The position numbers and the translations under genes were made by a program. From Plasticicumulans lactativorans (GTDB taxonomy: Bacteria > Pseudomonadota > Gammaproteobacteria > Competibacterales > Competibacteraceae): a stretch of 64,000 nt of DNA. The notes under the pieces were generated by a model. That model had not been told where the DNA came from and did not search any database. It saw only the letters and a list, made by a program, of their open reading frames with translations. Shown in pieces: positions 35,580 to 46,136 of this stretch. The stretch covers positions 124,001-188,000 of the forward strand of contig NZ_SLWY01000004.1 of the NCBI RefSeq assembly GCF_004341245.1, read 5' to 3'. Every line of letters begins with the position of its first letter. The stretch's first letter is position 1.

Positions 35580-37647
35580 GACGCGCCACCTGCTGATCGA
35601 GATCGGAACCGAGGAACTTCCGCCGAAGGCCCTGCACTTGCTCTCCGAAGCGTTCGAAGCCGGCATCCGCGATGGGCTGAGCCGCAAGGAACTCGGACAT
35701 GGCGTCCTGACACGCTTCGCGGCGCCGCGCCGGCTCGCCGTACTCGTCCATGACCTGATCGTGGTGCAGCCCGAACGGCGGGTCGAACGCCGCGGACCCG
35801 CCCTCGCTGCCGCCTTCGATGCGGCTGGCAATCCCAGCAAGGCGACCGAGGGCTTCGCGCGCTCGTGCGGCGTGACCGTCGCCGAGCTCGACCGTGTCGA
35901 AACCGCGAAGGGTGCCTGGCTCGCCTACCACTCGATCGTGCCCGGCGCCCTGACCGCCACGCTGATTCCCGAGATCGTGGAAACGGCCTTGAAGGAGCTG
36001 CCGATACCGAGGCGCATGCGCTGGGGCAATGGCAGTGAGGAGTTCGTCCGTCCGGTCCACTGGGTCGTGATGCTGTTCGGTGACGACGTCGTACCCGGCG
36101 CCATCCTCGGCGTGCGGGCCGGACGCGACTCGCACGGACACCGTTTCCACCACCCGGAGCCGATACCGTTACCACGCGCTGCAGCCTACGCGGCAGTGCT
36201 GGCCGAAACCGGAAAGGTGCTTGCCGATTTCGGCCAGCGTCGCGAAGCGATCCGCAGCCAGGCCTCCCACCTGGCCAGCGAGCTGGGCGGCACCGCCGTG
36301 ATCGAGCCCGCGCTGCTCGACGAAGTCACCGCGCTGGTCGAATGGCCCGTGGCGCTCGTCGGCAACTTCGAGCCGCGCTTTCTCGCAGTGCCGCATGAAG
36401 CCCTGATCACGACGATGCAGGACAACCAGAAATACTTCCCGATCGTCGACGCGCAGCAGCGGCTGCTGCCGCATTTCATCACCATTGCCAACATCGAGAG
36501 TCGCGATCCCGCCAAGGTCCGTGCCGGCAACGAGCGCGTCATCCGACCACGCTTCGCGGATGCCGAATTCTTCTGGAATCAGGACCGCAAGACCCGGCTC
36601 GAATCCCATCAGCCTGCACTGAAGAACGTCGTCTTCCAGCAACGGCTCGGTTCGCTGTACGACAAGTCGGAACGCGTCGCGGCACTTGCCCGCACGCTGG
36701 CCCGCTCGACCGGCGGCAACCCCGACGGCGTCGAGCATGCGGCGCGGCTGGCCAAATGCGACCTGCTCACCAGCATGGTGCAGGAGTTCCCCGAACTGCA
36801 GGGCACGATGGGGCACTACTACGCGAAGCACGATGGCGAGTCCGCTGAAACCGCACGCGCCATCGAGGAGCAGTACTGGCCCCGCTTCGCCGGTGACGCC
36901 ATCCCCGGCACCGCGACCGGACGTCTCCTTGCGCTCGCCGAACGCCTCGACACGCTCGTCGGCATCTTCGCCATCGGGCAGGGCCCTTCGGGCAACAAGG
37001 ACCCGTTCGCGTTGCGGCGTGCCGCTCTCGGCGCTCTGCGCATCATCATCGAGGGCGGGCTCGACATCGATCTCCCGGCCGTGCTGCACGAGGCTGCCGC
37101 GGCCTTCCCCGCCGCGGTTCACACCGCGGCGGCGATCGACACGGTGCTCGACTTCATGTCCGAGCGTCTGCGCGGCTATTACATCGAACAGGGCTTCAAG
37201 GCCGATGCCTTCGAAGCGGTGGCCGAGTTACGCCCCCCCCGGCCCCTGGATTTCGACCGCAGGATCCGGGCCGTTACCGACTTTCGTCAATTACCCGAGG
37301 CCGAGAGCCTCGCAGCGGCCAACAAGCGCATCCGGAACATCCTGCGCAAGCTGGAAGGTGAACTACCCTTCGCCGTGCGTACCGAGTTGCTGGTGGAGCC
37401 CGCCGAACTGGCGCTGGCCGCCGCTCTCGCCGAGATTGCCTCGGAAGCCGTGCCGATGCTGGAGGCGAGTCTCTACGCCGAAGGCCTCAGTCGCCTGGCG
37501 GGCCTGCGTGCACCGGTCGACGCGTTCTTCGATGCCGTGCTGGTGATGGCCGACGACACCGCGCTGCGCCAGAACCGGATCGCGCTGCTGAACGAACTGG
37601 GTAGCTTGTTCCTGCGCGTGGCGGATCTGTCGAAGCTGAGCAACTGA
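35572..37647 (+). CDS. glyS: Glycyl-tRNA synthetase beta subunit
   Basis: A 691-residue tRNA-binding subunit of normal length (E. coli 689). It opens with [15 protein letters not shown] and contains [42 protein letters not shown]-like [14 protein letters not shown], and the HD-domain-like stretch [22 protein letters not shown]-terminal anticodon-binding region (about 580-680) is intact. It is translationally coupled to glyQ and followed after 57 bases by a degenerate HAD-type gene and plsC, a gene order conserved in many proteobacteria. Confidence 0.96.
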   Translation: MAETRHLLIEIGTEELPPKALHLLSEAFEAGIRDGLSRKELGHGVLTRFAAPRRLAVLVHDLIVVQPERRVERRGPALAAAFDAAGNPSKATEGFARSCGVTVAELDRVETAKGAWLAYHSIVPGALTATLIPEIVETALKELPIPRRMRWGNGSEEFVRPVHWVVMLFGDDVVPGAILGVRAGRDSHGHRFHHPEPIPLPRAAAYAAVLAETGKVLADFGQRREAIRSQASHLASELGGTAVIEPALLDEVTALVEWPVALVGNFEPRFLAVPHEALITTMQDNQKYFPIVDAQQRLLPHFITIANIESRDPAKVRAGNERVIRPRFADAEFFWNQDRKTRLESHQPALKNVVFQQRLGSLYDKSERVAALARTLARSTGGNPDGVEHAARLAKCDLLTSMVQEFPELQGTMGHYYAKHDGESAETARAIEEQYWPRFAGDAIPGTATGRLLALAERLDTLVGIFAIGQGPSGNKDPFALRRAALGALRIIIEGGLDIDLPAVLHEAAAAFPAAVHTAAAIDTVLDFMSERLRGYYIEQGFKADAFEAVAELRPPRPLDFDRRIRAVTDFRQLPEAESLAAANKRIRNILRKLEGELPFAVRTELLVEPAELALAAALAEIASEAVPMLEASLYAEGLSRLAGLRAPVDAFFDAVLVMADDTALRQNRIALLNELGSLFLRVADLSKLSN

Positions 37648-37704
37648 ACGCGCCCGCAACGGATCCGCCATTCACTCCGAACGTCGTCAGGTAGGTAACG
37701 CCCA

Positions 37705-38238
37705 ATGCTCGCGCTGATCGTCGAACGGGATGGTGTTCTCAACTGTCCGGTCGACGCAGGGGTTACCTCCCCTGCCCTGTGGAATCCGATCACCGGATCA
37801 CTCGAAGCGCTCGCCCGGATCTGCCATGCCGGATGGCAGATCGTCGTCGCCCACCATGAACCCGCCATCGGTCGTGGCAGCATGACGCTCGAGTCCCTGC
37901 ACCGCGTACACAATCTGATGCAGCAACGCATCCACGAGGCGGGCGGCGCGATCGACGCCGTCGTCGTCCACACCGGTACGGACCCCCGGCACCCGTGGCA
38001 CCTGCCCAATCCCGGACTGTTCGAAGCGATCGCGCGGCGGCTGCATCAACCGGTACACGCGCTCACCGCGATTGGTGTCAGCGATGCCTTCATCGCCGGC
38101 GCACATGCCAGTGGGGCGCAGACCGTGCGCTTGTACACGCCCGGCATGGTGGTCGGCACGGAGTGCGAGGCTTTCCCGAACCTGCACGGGTGGGCGGAAT
38201 ATCGCTTGGGCAATCCGGCGCGCGAGGTCCGTTCATGA
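37705..38238 (+). CDS. GmhB-like HAD protein with degenerate active site
   Basis: A 177-residue protein in the place where D-glycero-D-manno-heptose-1,7-bisphosphate 7-phosphatase (GmhB) is usually found, between glyS and plsC. The GmhB scaffold can be followed (VERDGVLN, IGRG, a PNPGLF block, a late ASGAQTVRLYTPG), but key residues are gone. The nucleophile Asp of DxDGV is Glu7; the TNQ of motif II reads AHH; the Lys of the RKPxPGM block is Leu; the GDxxxD of motif IV reads GVSDAF; and the Cys/His zinc loop lacks cysteines. Phosphatase activity is therefore unlikely. It may keep a regulatory or structural role. Its stop overlaps plsC. Confidence 0.78.
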   Translation: MLALIVERDGVLNCPVDAGVTSPALWNPITGSLEALARICHAGWQIVVAHHEPAIGRGSMTLESLHRVHNLMQQRIHEAGGAIDAVVVHTGTDPRHPWHLPNPGLFEAIARRLHQPVHALTAIGVSDAFIAGAHASGAQTVRLYTPGMVVGTECEAFPNLHGWAEYRLGNPAREVRS

Positions 38239-38993
38239 GCCCCCGGAAGGCCGAACTCTTTCTGCGCTCCCTGCTTTTCAGCGTCGGGGGGGTCGTCTCG
38301 GTTACCGTCTGGTCGCTGCTGTCGCTACTCACGTGGCCATTTTCGCTGCGCATTCGCTACGGCGTCGTGCGCCAGTGGGCCCGCTTCATGGTCTGGTGGC
38401 TGGGTGTCACGTGTCGCGTACGGACGGTGTTGAGCGGCGTCGAAAACATCCCGGCGCAGCCTTGCGTCATTCTCGCCAAGCACCAGTCGACCTGGGAAAC
38501 CCTCTTCATGCAGCACCTCTTCGTGCCGCAGGTATGGGTCCTCAAACGTGAACTGCTCTGGGTGCCGGTATTCGGTTGGGCCCTCGCCCTGCTGAAGCCG
38601 ATCGCAATCGACCGCAAGGATGGGCGCGGCGCCATGCGCCAGGTCCTCGCCCAAGGCAAGCAGCGGCTGGAAGAGAGAGATTGGGTGGTCATCTTCCCGG
38701 AAGGAACGCGCGTCGCCCCCGGCGCGCGCGGCCAGTACCACGCTGGCGGCGCGATTCTGGCCGCGCATGCCAAAAGCAGCATCCTGCCAATCGCCCACAA
38801 TGCGGGCGAAGTCTGGCCGCGGCGAGGCTTCATCAAATATCCGGGCACGATCCACTTCGTGATCGGTCCTCCCATCGACAGCGCTCACCGCAGCGGCAAG
38901 GAACTCATCGCCTTGACCGAAGCGTGGATCGAACACGCTCAGACCACGCTTCCGCCTGCCCGCGATGACCTCGGAATGCCGCCCGCCCCGTAA
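38235..38993 (+). CDS. plsC: 1-acyl-sn-glycerol-3-phosphate acyltransferase
   Basis: A 252-residue membrane acyltransferase making phosphatidic acid. One or two hydrophobic segments occupy about residues 10-60. The catalytic motif reads KHQSTWE (His83, Glu88), an HX4E variant of the usual HX4D, seen in related proteobacterial enzymes. The other family blocks are present: the substrate-binding VVIFPEGTR and a later Pro motif in SILPIAHNAG. The ATG overlaps the HAD gene stop (ATGA), the last of four genes from glyQ. Confidence 0.9.
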   Translation: MSPRKAELFLRSLLFSVGGVVSVTVWSLLSLLTWPFSLRIRYGVVRQWARFMVWWLGVTCRVRTVLSGVENIPAQPCVILAKHQSTWETLFMQHLFVPQVWVLKRELLWVPVFGWALALLKPIAIDRKDGRGAMRQVLAQGKQRLEERDWVVIFPEGTRVAPGARGQYHAGGAILAAHAKSSILPIAHNAGEVWPRRGFIKYPGTIHFVIGPPIDSAHRSGKELIALTEAWIEHAQTTLPPARDDLGMPPAP

Positions 38994-39104
38994 GTGAACG
39001 GCCGGCCACGGTGAAGGTTCATGAGCCGAGGCGTTGCCGCGTGATCGGCAGCTTCCCTCTGCCGAACGACAGGCCCGGAATCGCCTCCACCGTGGCGCCG
39101 GGAG

Positions 39105-39272
39105 TCACGACGCACTGCTGATGCGCAACCGCCGGGCGGCACTCAGCCAGTGTCGTTCGAGACGCTCGCGTTCGGCACGCGGCGCGCCCCGCGCGCGCGC
39201 CGCGAAATACGCTTCCATCGCGTCGATGGCCGCCTGGGTCTGGCTATGGGTGATATCCACTCGCTCCTGCAT
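39105..39272 (-). CDS. Small protein of unknown function
   Basis: A 55-residue protein. The ATG at 39272 is preceded by GGAGG at ideal spacing, which supports expression and favours it over a frame start at 39326. The sequence is helical and charged (TQAAIDAMEAYFAARARGAPRAERERLERHWLSAARRL) with no cysteines and no family I recognise. It lies 84 bases downstream of the RHH gene on the same strand and could be its partner. Confidence 0.45.
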   Translation of the reverse strand: MQERVDITHSQTQAAIDAMEAYFAARARGAPRAERERLERHWLSAARRLRISSAS

Positions 39273-39356
39273 GACGATGACCTCCAGAGTACGTGATTGA
39301 GTTCGGTGACGCGCTTCTCCCGCCATTGAACTGTGAGGGTGTATTCGACGATCGCG

Positions 39357-39548
39357 CTAGCGGCCGTCTTCCCCTTCTTGATCTACCGGTTTCAGGAAGC
39401 TCCGGATGAACCGGCGGACTTCCCGCGACGCCGTGGTGTCGAGGTCGCGACAACGATCAACGAAAGCGTCGCGCAACCCTTTCTCGATACGCACCACGAG
39501 TTTGCATTCCTTATCCTCGTCTCCCTTTTTCTTCTTCTTTCCAACCAT
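39357..39548 (-). CDS. Ribbon-helix-helix DNA-binding protein
   Basis: A 63-residue protein with a lysine-rich start (MVGKKKKKGDEDKE) and one ribbon-helix-helix unit: strand CKLVVRIEK, helix GLRDAFVDRCRDL, turn DTTASREVRRFIRSFL. RHH proteins bind DNA as dimers and are common as antitoxins or plasmid/phage repressors. The surrounding bases are more AT-rich than the flanking genome, suggesting transfer. A good sigma-70 promoter lies just upstream, and a second small gene lies downstream. A toxin cannot be identified confidently. Confidence 0.65.
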   Translation of the reverse strand: MVGKKKKKGDEDKECKLVVRIEKGLRDAFVDRCRDLDTTASREVRRFIRSFLKPVDQEGEDGR

Positions 39549-39578
39549 GGCAAGCACTCGTATATACGTCGTGTCTAC

Positions 39579-39607
39579 ATCATAGGGATGTGGTGCCCGC
39601 ACGACAA
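39579..39607 (-). promoter_or_regulatory. Sigma-70 promoter of the RHH gene
   Basis: Minus strand has TTGTCG, a 17-base spacer and TATGAT, ending about 30 bases before the ATG at 39548. A near-palindromic GTATATAC lies between -10 and ATG (39560-39567) and could be the RHH operator. Confidence 0.6.
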
Positions 39608-39652
39608 GGCAAACAACAACTCGTGACAACCGGTAACAGTCGATACGCGCAG

Positions 39653-40072
39653 CTAGGCGAGCGCCGCGCGGATGCGTGCCGCGAGTTCCTCGAGCACGTG
39701 GGGATCGCTACGCTCGCGGCCATGCGCCGGTGCGCCGACGCCCTGGTGCACGGGCACGATGTGGACGTGGTAATGAAAAACGGTCTGCCCGGCCGCCGCC
39801 CCGTTGAACTGGCGGATCTGGAAACCATCCGGCCGCAGCGCCGTCATGATCGCCTGCGCGATGCGGCGTGCGACGACCGCGGTTGCCGCCAGGCCGTCGT
39901 CAGGCATGTCGAGCAGGTTGGCGTGATGGTCCCGACAGATCACCAGCGCGTGACCCACCGAGGCAGGAAACACATCCATGAACGCCAGGGCGTCCGCGTC
40001 CTCGAACAGCTTTACCGCAGGCAGTTCACCTTTGACGATCTTGCAGAACACGCAGTTGTCGACAGCGCTCAC
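39653..40072 (-). CDS. HIT-family protein
   Basis: A 139-residue histidine-triad hydrolase-fold protein. It has the N-terminal CVFCKIVKGELPAVKLFEDAD block and the triad FHYHVHIVPVH. The CxxC near the N-terminus is seen in the zinc-containing HIT group. Members hydrolyse AMP-linked phosphoramidates or dinucleotides such as Ap4A. The gene is single, between the RHH gene and comM on the minus strand; its exact substrate is unknown. Confidence 0.88.
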   Translation of the reverse strand: MSAVDNCVFCKIVKGELPAVKLFEDADALAFMDVFPASVGHALVICRDHHANLLDMPDDGLAATAVVARRIAQAIMTALRPDGFQIRQFNGAAAGQTVFHYHVHIVPVHQGVGAPAHGRERSDPHVLEELAARIRAALA

Positions 40073-40254
40073 GAGGGCCTACTCCTTCGACGGTGACGGG
40101 AACGCCCCGGAGCGTAGCATCGCCCCGCGTCGACGCGTTTCGCTGCCCCGACGCCTGGCGGTGGCGCCACTGATGCCGGGCAGCACGCTCCGGCGGAGTA
40201 ACGCGGCGTGAGGGCGTCAGCGATAGCCGCTCTGGCTGATCCCGACACGCCGCA

Positions 40255-41757
<1,503 letters not shown>

Positions 41758-41835
41758 GGTTCCCCCTCCCTGCGGATACACCCTTCGGATATCCGCGGCG
41801 GCAACCGGCCGGTCCGCGGATGGTTCGCCATGGCC

Positions 41836-42840
41836 TCAGGCGAAGCCTTCGGCCTTGGGTTCGCGCGCGAGCAGCGCACTCACGGCGGCGCGCGGATCGA
41901 GGCCGCCGTGGACCACGCGCTCCACCTGCTCGGCGATCGGCATCTCGACGCCGAGCGCACGTGCGAGGCGCAGCACCTCAGGAACCGCGCGCGCGCCTTC
42001 GACGACCTGCCCGATCCGTTCGAGCGCCGCGGCCGTCGTCGCCCCGTGCCCCAGCGCCAGGCCGAAGCGACGGTTGCGCGACTGGTCGTCGGTGCAGGTC
42101 AGCACGAGATCGCCGACGCCGGCGAGGCCCATGAAGGTATCGAGCCGGCCGCCGGCCGCCACCCCCAGCCGGACCATCTCCGCCAGACCGCGGGTGATGA
42201 TCGCGGCCCGCGCATTGGCGCCGAAGCCGAGGCCGTCGGCCACGCCGCAGGCGATCGCAAGCACGTTCTTGACCGCGCCGCCGAGTTCGACACCGACCAT
42301 GTCGGAGCTGGTGTAGGCGCGGAACCCCGGGCCGTGCAACAGCCCGGCGACGAAGCGCGCGTGGGCGGTATCGGTGGCGGCCACGGTCGTCGCGGTCGGC
42401 AGCCCGCGCGCGACCTCGGCGGCGAAGTTCGGCCCGGAGATCACGGCACCCGGGTGGCCGTCGCCGAGGACGGCCCCCGCCACGGTGTGCAGCAGCCGCC
42501 CGCTGTTGGCTTCGAGCCCCTTGGTGGCCCAGGCCACCCCCTGCCCCGCCGGCAGCAACGGCGCGAGGCGGGCGAGCGTCGCGCCAAACGCGTGGCTGGG
42601 CACGACGATCAGCACCAGGGCGGCGCCGGCGACCGCCGCGGCGAGATCGGCGCAGGGCGCCAGGGCCGGCGGCAGGGGGATGTCGGGCAGGAAGGCCGCG
42701 TTGACCCGCTCGCGGGCAAGGCGCGCAAGGTGCTCCGGATCATGCCCCCAGAGCCGGACCGCATGTCCGTTGCGCACGAGTTGCAGGGCCAGCGCCGTGC
42801 CCCACGAGCCTGCCCCCAGTACCGCCACGCATTGCGTCAT
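41836..42840 (-). CDS. gpsA: Glycerol-3-phosphate dehydrogenase [NAD(P)+]
   Basis: A 334-residue soluble enzyme reducing dihydroxyacetone phosphate to sn-glycerol 3-phosphate for phospholipid synthesis. The Rossmann motif is VLGAGSWGTALA; other blocks are VIVVPSH-like IVVPSHAFGATL, ISGPNFAAEVARGLPT, GVELGGAVKNVLAIACGVADGLG with the catalytic Lys, and MGLAGVGDLVLTCT. Length is normal. It forms the end of the minus-strand yibN-grxC-secB-gpsA cluster, a conserved proteobacterial order. Confidence 0.95.
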   Translation of the reverse strand: MTQCVAVLGAGSWGTALALQLVRNGHAVRLWGHDPEHLARLARERVNAAFLPDIPLPPALAPCADLAAAVAGAALVLIVVPSHAFGATLARLAPLLPAGQGVAWATKGLEANSGRLLHTVAGAVLGDGHPGAVISGPNFAAEVARGLPTATTVAATDTAHARFVAGLLHGPGFRAYTSSDMVGVELGGAVKNVLAIACGVADGLGFGANARAAIITRGLAEMVRLGVAAGGRLDTFMGLAGVGDLVLTCTDDQSRNRRFGLALGHGATTAAALERIGQVVEGARAVPEVLRLARALGVEMPIAEQVERVVHGGLDPRAAVSALLAREPKAEGFA

Positions 42841-42856
42841 GACGACACGCGCGGGG

Positions 42857-43330
42857 TCAGGCGGATGCCGCGCCGGCCTGCTGCTGCTGCGCCTGCAGGT
42901 GCTGCAGGTAGAGCGCGTCGAAGTTCACCGGCTGCAGCCACACCGGCGGGAAGCCGCCCTTCTGCACCAGCGTGGAGATGGTCTCGCGCGCGTACGGGAA
43001 CAGCGCGTTCGGGCAGTAGGCGCCGAGCATCGCCCCCATGTGCTCGCGGCTGAAGCCCTTGAGCGTGAAGATCCCGGCCTGCTTCACTTCGACCAGGTAG
43101 GCGGTCTTGCCGGCATTGCTGGTGGTCAGCGTCACGGTGAGCACCACCTCGAAGAGCTCGTCGGTGAGCTGGTTCGAGGCGTTGCCGAGTTGCAGGTTGC
43201 TTTCGCCCTGCCACTGCTCGGTGAAGACCACCGGGGCATTGGGAATCTCGAGCGAAGCATCCTTGACGTAGATCTTCTGGATCTCGAACTGCTGCTGCAC
43301 GGCTTCTTGCTGCGTGTTCTCGTCGCTCAT
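42857..43330 (-). CDS. secB: Protein-export chaperone SecB
   Basis: A 157-residue chaperone that keeps preproteins unfolded and delivers them to SecA. It matches SecB over its length: FEIQKIYVKDASLEIPNAP, TLTVTLTTSNAGKTAYLVEVKQAGIF, GAYCPNALFPYARETISTLV and GFPPVWLQPVNFDALYLQHL. The Gln-rich tail is usual. It lies between grxC and gpsA on the same strand, 16 bases before gpsA. Confidence 0.96.
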   Translation of the reverse strand: MSDENTQQEAVQQQFEIQKIYVKDASLEIPNAPVVFTEQWQGESNLQLGNASNQLTDELFEVVLTVTLTTSNAGKTAYLVEVKQAGIFTLKGFSREHMGAMLGAYCPNALFPYARETISTLVQKGGFPPVWLQPVNFDALYLQHLQAQQQQAGAASA

Positions 43331-43420
43331 GACATGGCCTGCTGTCGGTGGGGAAAGCCCCGCGGACGGGGCGTCGCTTTATACCTGCGCCCGCGGTGGC
43401 GGGTCCACCGCCGGGGCGTC

Positions 43421-43675
43421 TCAGCCGCTCAGCAGGCGGTCGAGCTCGCCGCGGCGGTCCAGCGCGACCATGTCGTCGTAGCCGCCGACATGGTGCTCGC
43501 CGATGAAGGTCTGCGGCACCGTGTCGCGTCCGCTGCGCCGCAGGATCTCGTCCCACAAGTCGGGCTGCGCGTCGACGTCGAGCACGGTGTAACTCGCGCC
43601 CTTGCGGTCGAGCAGCGCTCGCGCCGCCCGGCAGTAGGGGCACCAGGCGGAGGCGTACATCACGATCTCAGGCAT
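43421..43675 (-). CDS. grxC: Glutaredoxin 3
   Basis: An 84-residue thiol-disulfide oxidoreductase with the active site WCPYC (Cys12, Cys15), the cis-Pro loop TVPQTFIGE and the glutathione-binding HVGGYDDMVAL. Normal length for GrxC. It is reduced by glutathione and supplies electrons to ribonucleotide reductase and other proteins. ATG at 43675. It lies 25 bases downstream of the rhodanese gene and 90 bases upstream of secB. Confidence 0.94.
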   Translation of the reverse strand: MPEIVMYASAWCPYCRAARALLDRKGASYTVLDVDAQPDLWDEILRRSGRDTVPQTFIGEHHVGGYDDMVALDRRGELDRLLSG

Positions 43676-43700
43676 GGCCCGGCACCGGCCCCGCGTCGCG

Positions 43701-44126
43701 CTACTTTCTGACCGTCGGCAGGCTGGCGCCCTGCCAGGCGAACAGGCCGCCCGCCAGGGCCCGCGCGGAAGCGAAGCCCTGGTCGCGCAGCTTGCGGGCG
43801 ATGGCGAGCGAGCGCTCGCCATTCTGGCAATAGACGATCAGCGGGCTCGACTTGAACTTCTCGAGCTCGCCGACCCGGCGGTCGAGTTCGCCCGCCGGCA
43901 GGCTGCGCGCCTCGGGGATGTGGCCGACGCGGAACTCGCTCACCTCGCGCACGTCCACCACCGCGGCATCGGCATCGTTCATCAGTCGCAGCGCTTCCAT
44001 CGGCGTGACGCTGTAGGCGCCGCTCGTCCGCCGGCGGAACTCGCCGACGATCAGCATGCCGAGGATGGCGAACAGGGCGGCGAAAAGCATCCAGTGCTTC
44101 TGGGCGAAGGCGAGGAATTCGGGCAT
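43701..44126 (-). CDS. Membrane-anchored rhodanese-like protein (YibN)
   Basis: A 141-residue protein with one N-terminal transmembrane helix (about 12-29, WMLFAALFAILGMLIVG) and a cytosolic rhodanese domain. The catalytic loop is YCQNGERS with Cys100, which suits sulfur transfer. AAVVDVREVSEFRVGHIPEA is the conserved rhodanese opening. It heads the yibN-grxC-secB-gpsA cluster. E. coli YibN has recently been tied to membrane insertion factors; the sequence alone shows only the rhodanese. Confidence 0.88.
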   Translation of the reverse strand: MPEFLAFAQKHWMLFAALFAILGMLIVGEFRRRTSGAYSVTPMEALRLMNDADAAVVDVREVSEFRVGHIPEARSLPAGELDRRVGELEKFKSSPLIVYCQNGERSLAIARKLRDQGFASARALAGGLFAWQGASLPTVRK

Positions 44127-44550
44127 ACGGGGTCTCTGCGGTGACGTCGACGGAACCGGCCGGGGCCGGCGATGGTGGGCGAAGTGTACCCGTTCGCCCG
44201 GCCCAAGGGGCCCCGCCCGCCATCCGCTGTCGCCGGCGCAGCGCACCGTGGCGTCGCCGGCTGGCGCCGCTGCAGCCAAGGTTTTATCCTCTCAGGACTT
44301 TTTCCGTGCCACGCCGACGCCCCCATGTCCGCCGCCCCGCCCTCCCTGGTACCGGCCCCGCGCCATCTCCGCAACGGTCGCGGCCATCCCGCGCCCGGTG
44401 CGCCGTGCGGCCGCCGTGGCCGGTGGCGGCGCCCGCGGGAGGCCGATGCGGTGCACGACCACCGGCTGCCGTAGCGTTGCCGGCACCTTCCCGCCGCCGT
44501 CCGACCAACGCCACCGCTGCGCCTCTTCCCACCGTTTCGCCGGAGTCCCC
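44127..44550. other. Divergent region between yibN and ctpA, no gene seen
   Basis: About 424 bases. In several gammaproteobacteria gpmI and envC lie next to ctpA, but they are not present here. The only structural note is an A/T-rich patch near 44280-44305 (TTTTATCCTC and CTTTTTCC). Frames present are low-complexity. Confidence 0.4.
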
Positions 44551-45843
44551 ATGAGCCTCAAGATCCGCCCCGCGCTGGCCCTCGGCATCGCCCTCGCGCT
44601 CGGCCTCGGTGCCGGCCATGCGCTGGCCGACGACCCGCCGCCGGCGCTGCCGCTCGACGAACTGCGCACCTTCGCCGAGGTGCTCGAACGGGTGAAGCGC
44701 GATTACGTCGAACCGGTCGACGACCGCCAGCTGCTCGAAGCGGCGGTCAAGGGCATGCTGAACGGACTCGATCCGCACTCGGCCTTCCTCGACAAGGAGG
44801 CCTACCGCGAGATGCAGGTCGGCACCACCGGCGAGTTCGGCGGGCTCGGCATCGAGATCGGCCAGGAGGACGGCTTCGTGCGCGTGATCGCGCCGATCGA
44901 CGACACGCCGGCGGCGCGCGCCGGCATCCTCGCCGGCGACCTGATCATCCGCATCAACGACACCCCGACCAAGGGCATGAGCCTCACCGAGGCGGTCAAG
45001 CTGATGCGCGGCCCGGCCGGCAGCCCGATCAAGCTCAACATCGTGCGCAGCGGGCAGGACAAGCCGATCGAGATCACCCTCGAACGCGACATCATCCAGG
45101 TGAAGAGCGTGAAGAGCCGGATGCTCGAACCGGGGTTCGGCTACGTGCGCATCACCCAGTTCCAGACGCGCACCGCCCCCAACCTGCGCGAGGCGCTCGA
45201 CAAGCTGCGCCAGGAGGCCGGCGGCACGCTCAAGGGCCTGGTGCTCGACCTGCGCAACAACCCCGGCGGCGTGCTCTCGGGCGCCGTGGAGGTCAGCGAC
45301 GCCTTCCTCGACGGCGGCCTGGTGGTTTACACCGAAGGGCGCGACCCCGACTCGCGGCAGAATTTCAACGCCAACCCCGGCGACCTGCTGGGCGGCGCGC
45401 CGCTGGTGGTGATGGTCAACGGCGGTTCGGCCTCGGCCTCGGAGATCGTCGCCGGCGCGCTGCAGGATCACCGCCGCGCGCTGATCGTCGGCGAGCGCAC
45501 CTTCGGCAAGGGCTCGGTGCAGACCATCATGCCGCTGGTCGACGGCACCGCGCTGAAGATCACCACGGCGCGCTACTTCACGCCGCGCGGGCGCTCGATC
45601 CAGGCCGAGGGCATCACGCCCGACATCCTGATCGACGCGCTGCGCGTCACCGAGCTCGAGGTGACCGAGCGCCTCAAGGAGGCCGATCTCGCCGGCCACC
45701 TCGGCAACCCCAACGGCGGCGGCGGCCGCCCGGCGGCGCCCAAGACCGACGCCGGCGCCACGCCGCTGGCGAAGTCGGACTACCCGCTGAACGAGGCGCT
45801 CAACCTGCTGAAGGGCTTGGCGCTGATGCGCCCGGCCTCCTGA
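44551..45843 (+). CDS. ctpA: C-terminal processing peptidase (S41)
   Basis: A 430-residue periplasmic protease. A signal peptide (about 1-26, ending GHALA) is followed by an S41 N-terminal region (LRTFAEVLERVKRDYVEPVDD), a PDZ domain (about 80-180, GIEIGQEDGFVRVIAPIDDT) and the catalytic domain with Ser in VNGGSASASEIVAGAL and Lys in GERTFGKGSVQ, the Ser-Lys dyad. CtpA-type enzymes trim peptidoglycan hydrolases and other envelope proteins. The ATG at 44551 has CGGAG upstream. Confidence 0.93.
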   Translation: MSLKIRPALALGIALALGLGAGHALADDPPPALPLDELRTFAEVLERVKRDYVEPVDDRQLLEAAVKGMLNGLDPHSAFLDKEAYREMQVGTTGEFGGLGIEIGQEDGFVRVIAPIDDTPAARAGILAGDLIIRINDTPTKGMSLTEAVKLMRGPAGSPIKLNIVRSGQDKPIEITLERDIIQVKSVKSRMLEPGFGYVRITQFQTRTAPNLREALDKLRQEAGGTLKGLVLDLRNNPGGVLSGAVEVSDAFLDGGLVVYTEGRDPDSRQNFNANPGDLLGGAPLVVMVNGGSASASEIVAGALQDHRRALIVGERTFGKGSVQTIMPLVDGTALKITTARYFTPRGRSIQAEGITPDILIDALRVTELEVTERLKEADLAGHLGNPNGGGGRPAAPKTDAGATPLAKSDYPLNEALNLLKGLALMRPAS

Positions 45844-45858
45844 GCGGGGGCGGCGCGT

Positions 45859-46095
45859 TCAGCGCTTCAGCGCGCGGTAGAGCCCGAGCAGCACCATCGC
45901 CCCGACCACCGAGCCGATGAAGCCCGCCGGCTGGCCGGGGAGATACCAGCCGAGCGTCTGCCCGACCAGCGAGGCGACGAATGCACCGGCGATGCCGAGC
46001 ACGATCGTCACGATGAAGCCGCCGGGATCGCGCCCGGGCATCAGCAGTTTCGCGACCAGACCGACGAGCAGGCCGATCAGCAGGGTCCAGAGCAT
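45859..46095 (-). CDS. GlsB/YeaQ/YmgE-family small membrane protein
   Basis: A 78-residue, very hydrophobic protein with three transmembrane helices (MLWTLLIGLLVGLVAKLLMPG, FIVTIVLGIAGAFVASLVG, FIGSVVGAMVLLGLYRAL). The GxxxGxxAxxLMPG start and GGF/GxxGAFV pattern are typical of the transglycosylase-associated family linked to stress responses. Molecular role is not established. It sits between convergent ctpA and the ubiB cluster, 41 bases from ubiB's end. Confidence 0.88.
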   Translation of the reverse strand: MLWTLLIGLLVGLVAKLLMPGRDPGGFIVTIVLGIAGAFVASLVGQTLGWYLPGQPAGFIGSVVGAMVLLGLYRALKR

Positions 46096-46136
46096 CGGAA
46101 GTCTCCTCGCGCCATGAATGGGGATGGGAGCAACGG

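Noticed and set aside
44172-44474. A 100-codon frame between yibN and ctpA
   Set aside because: Low-complexity and without a ribosome site or family resemblance; treated as intergenic.
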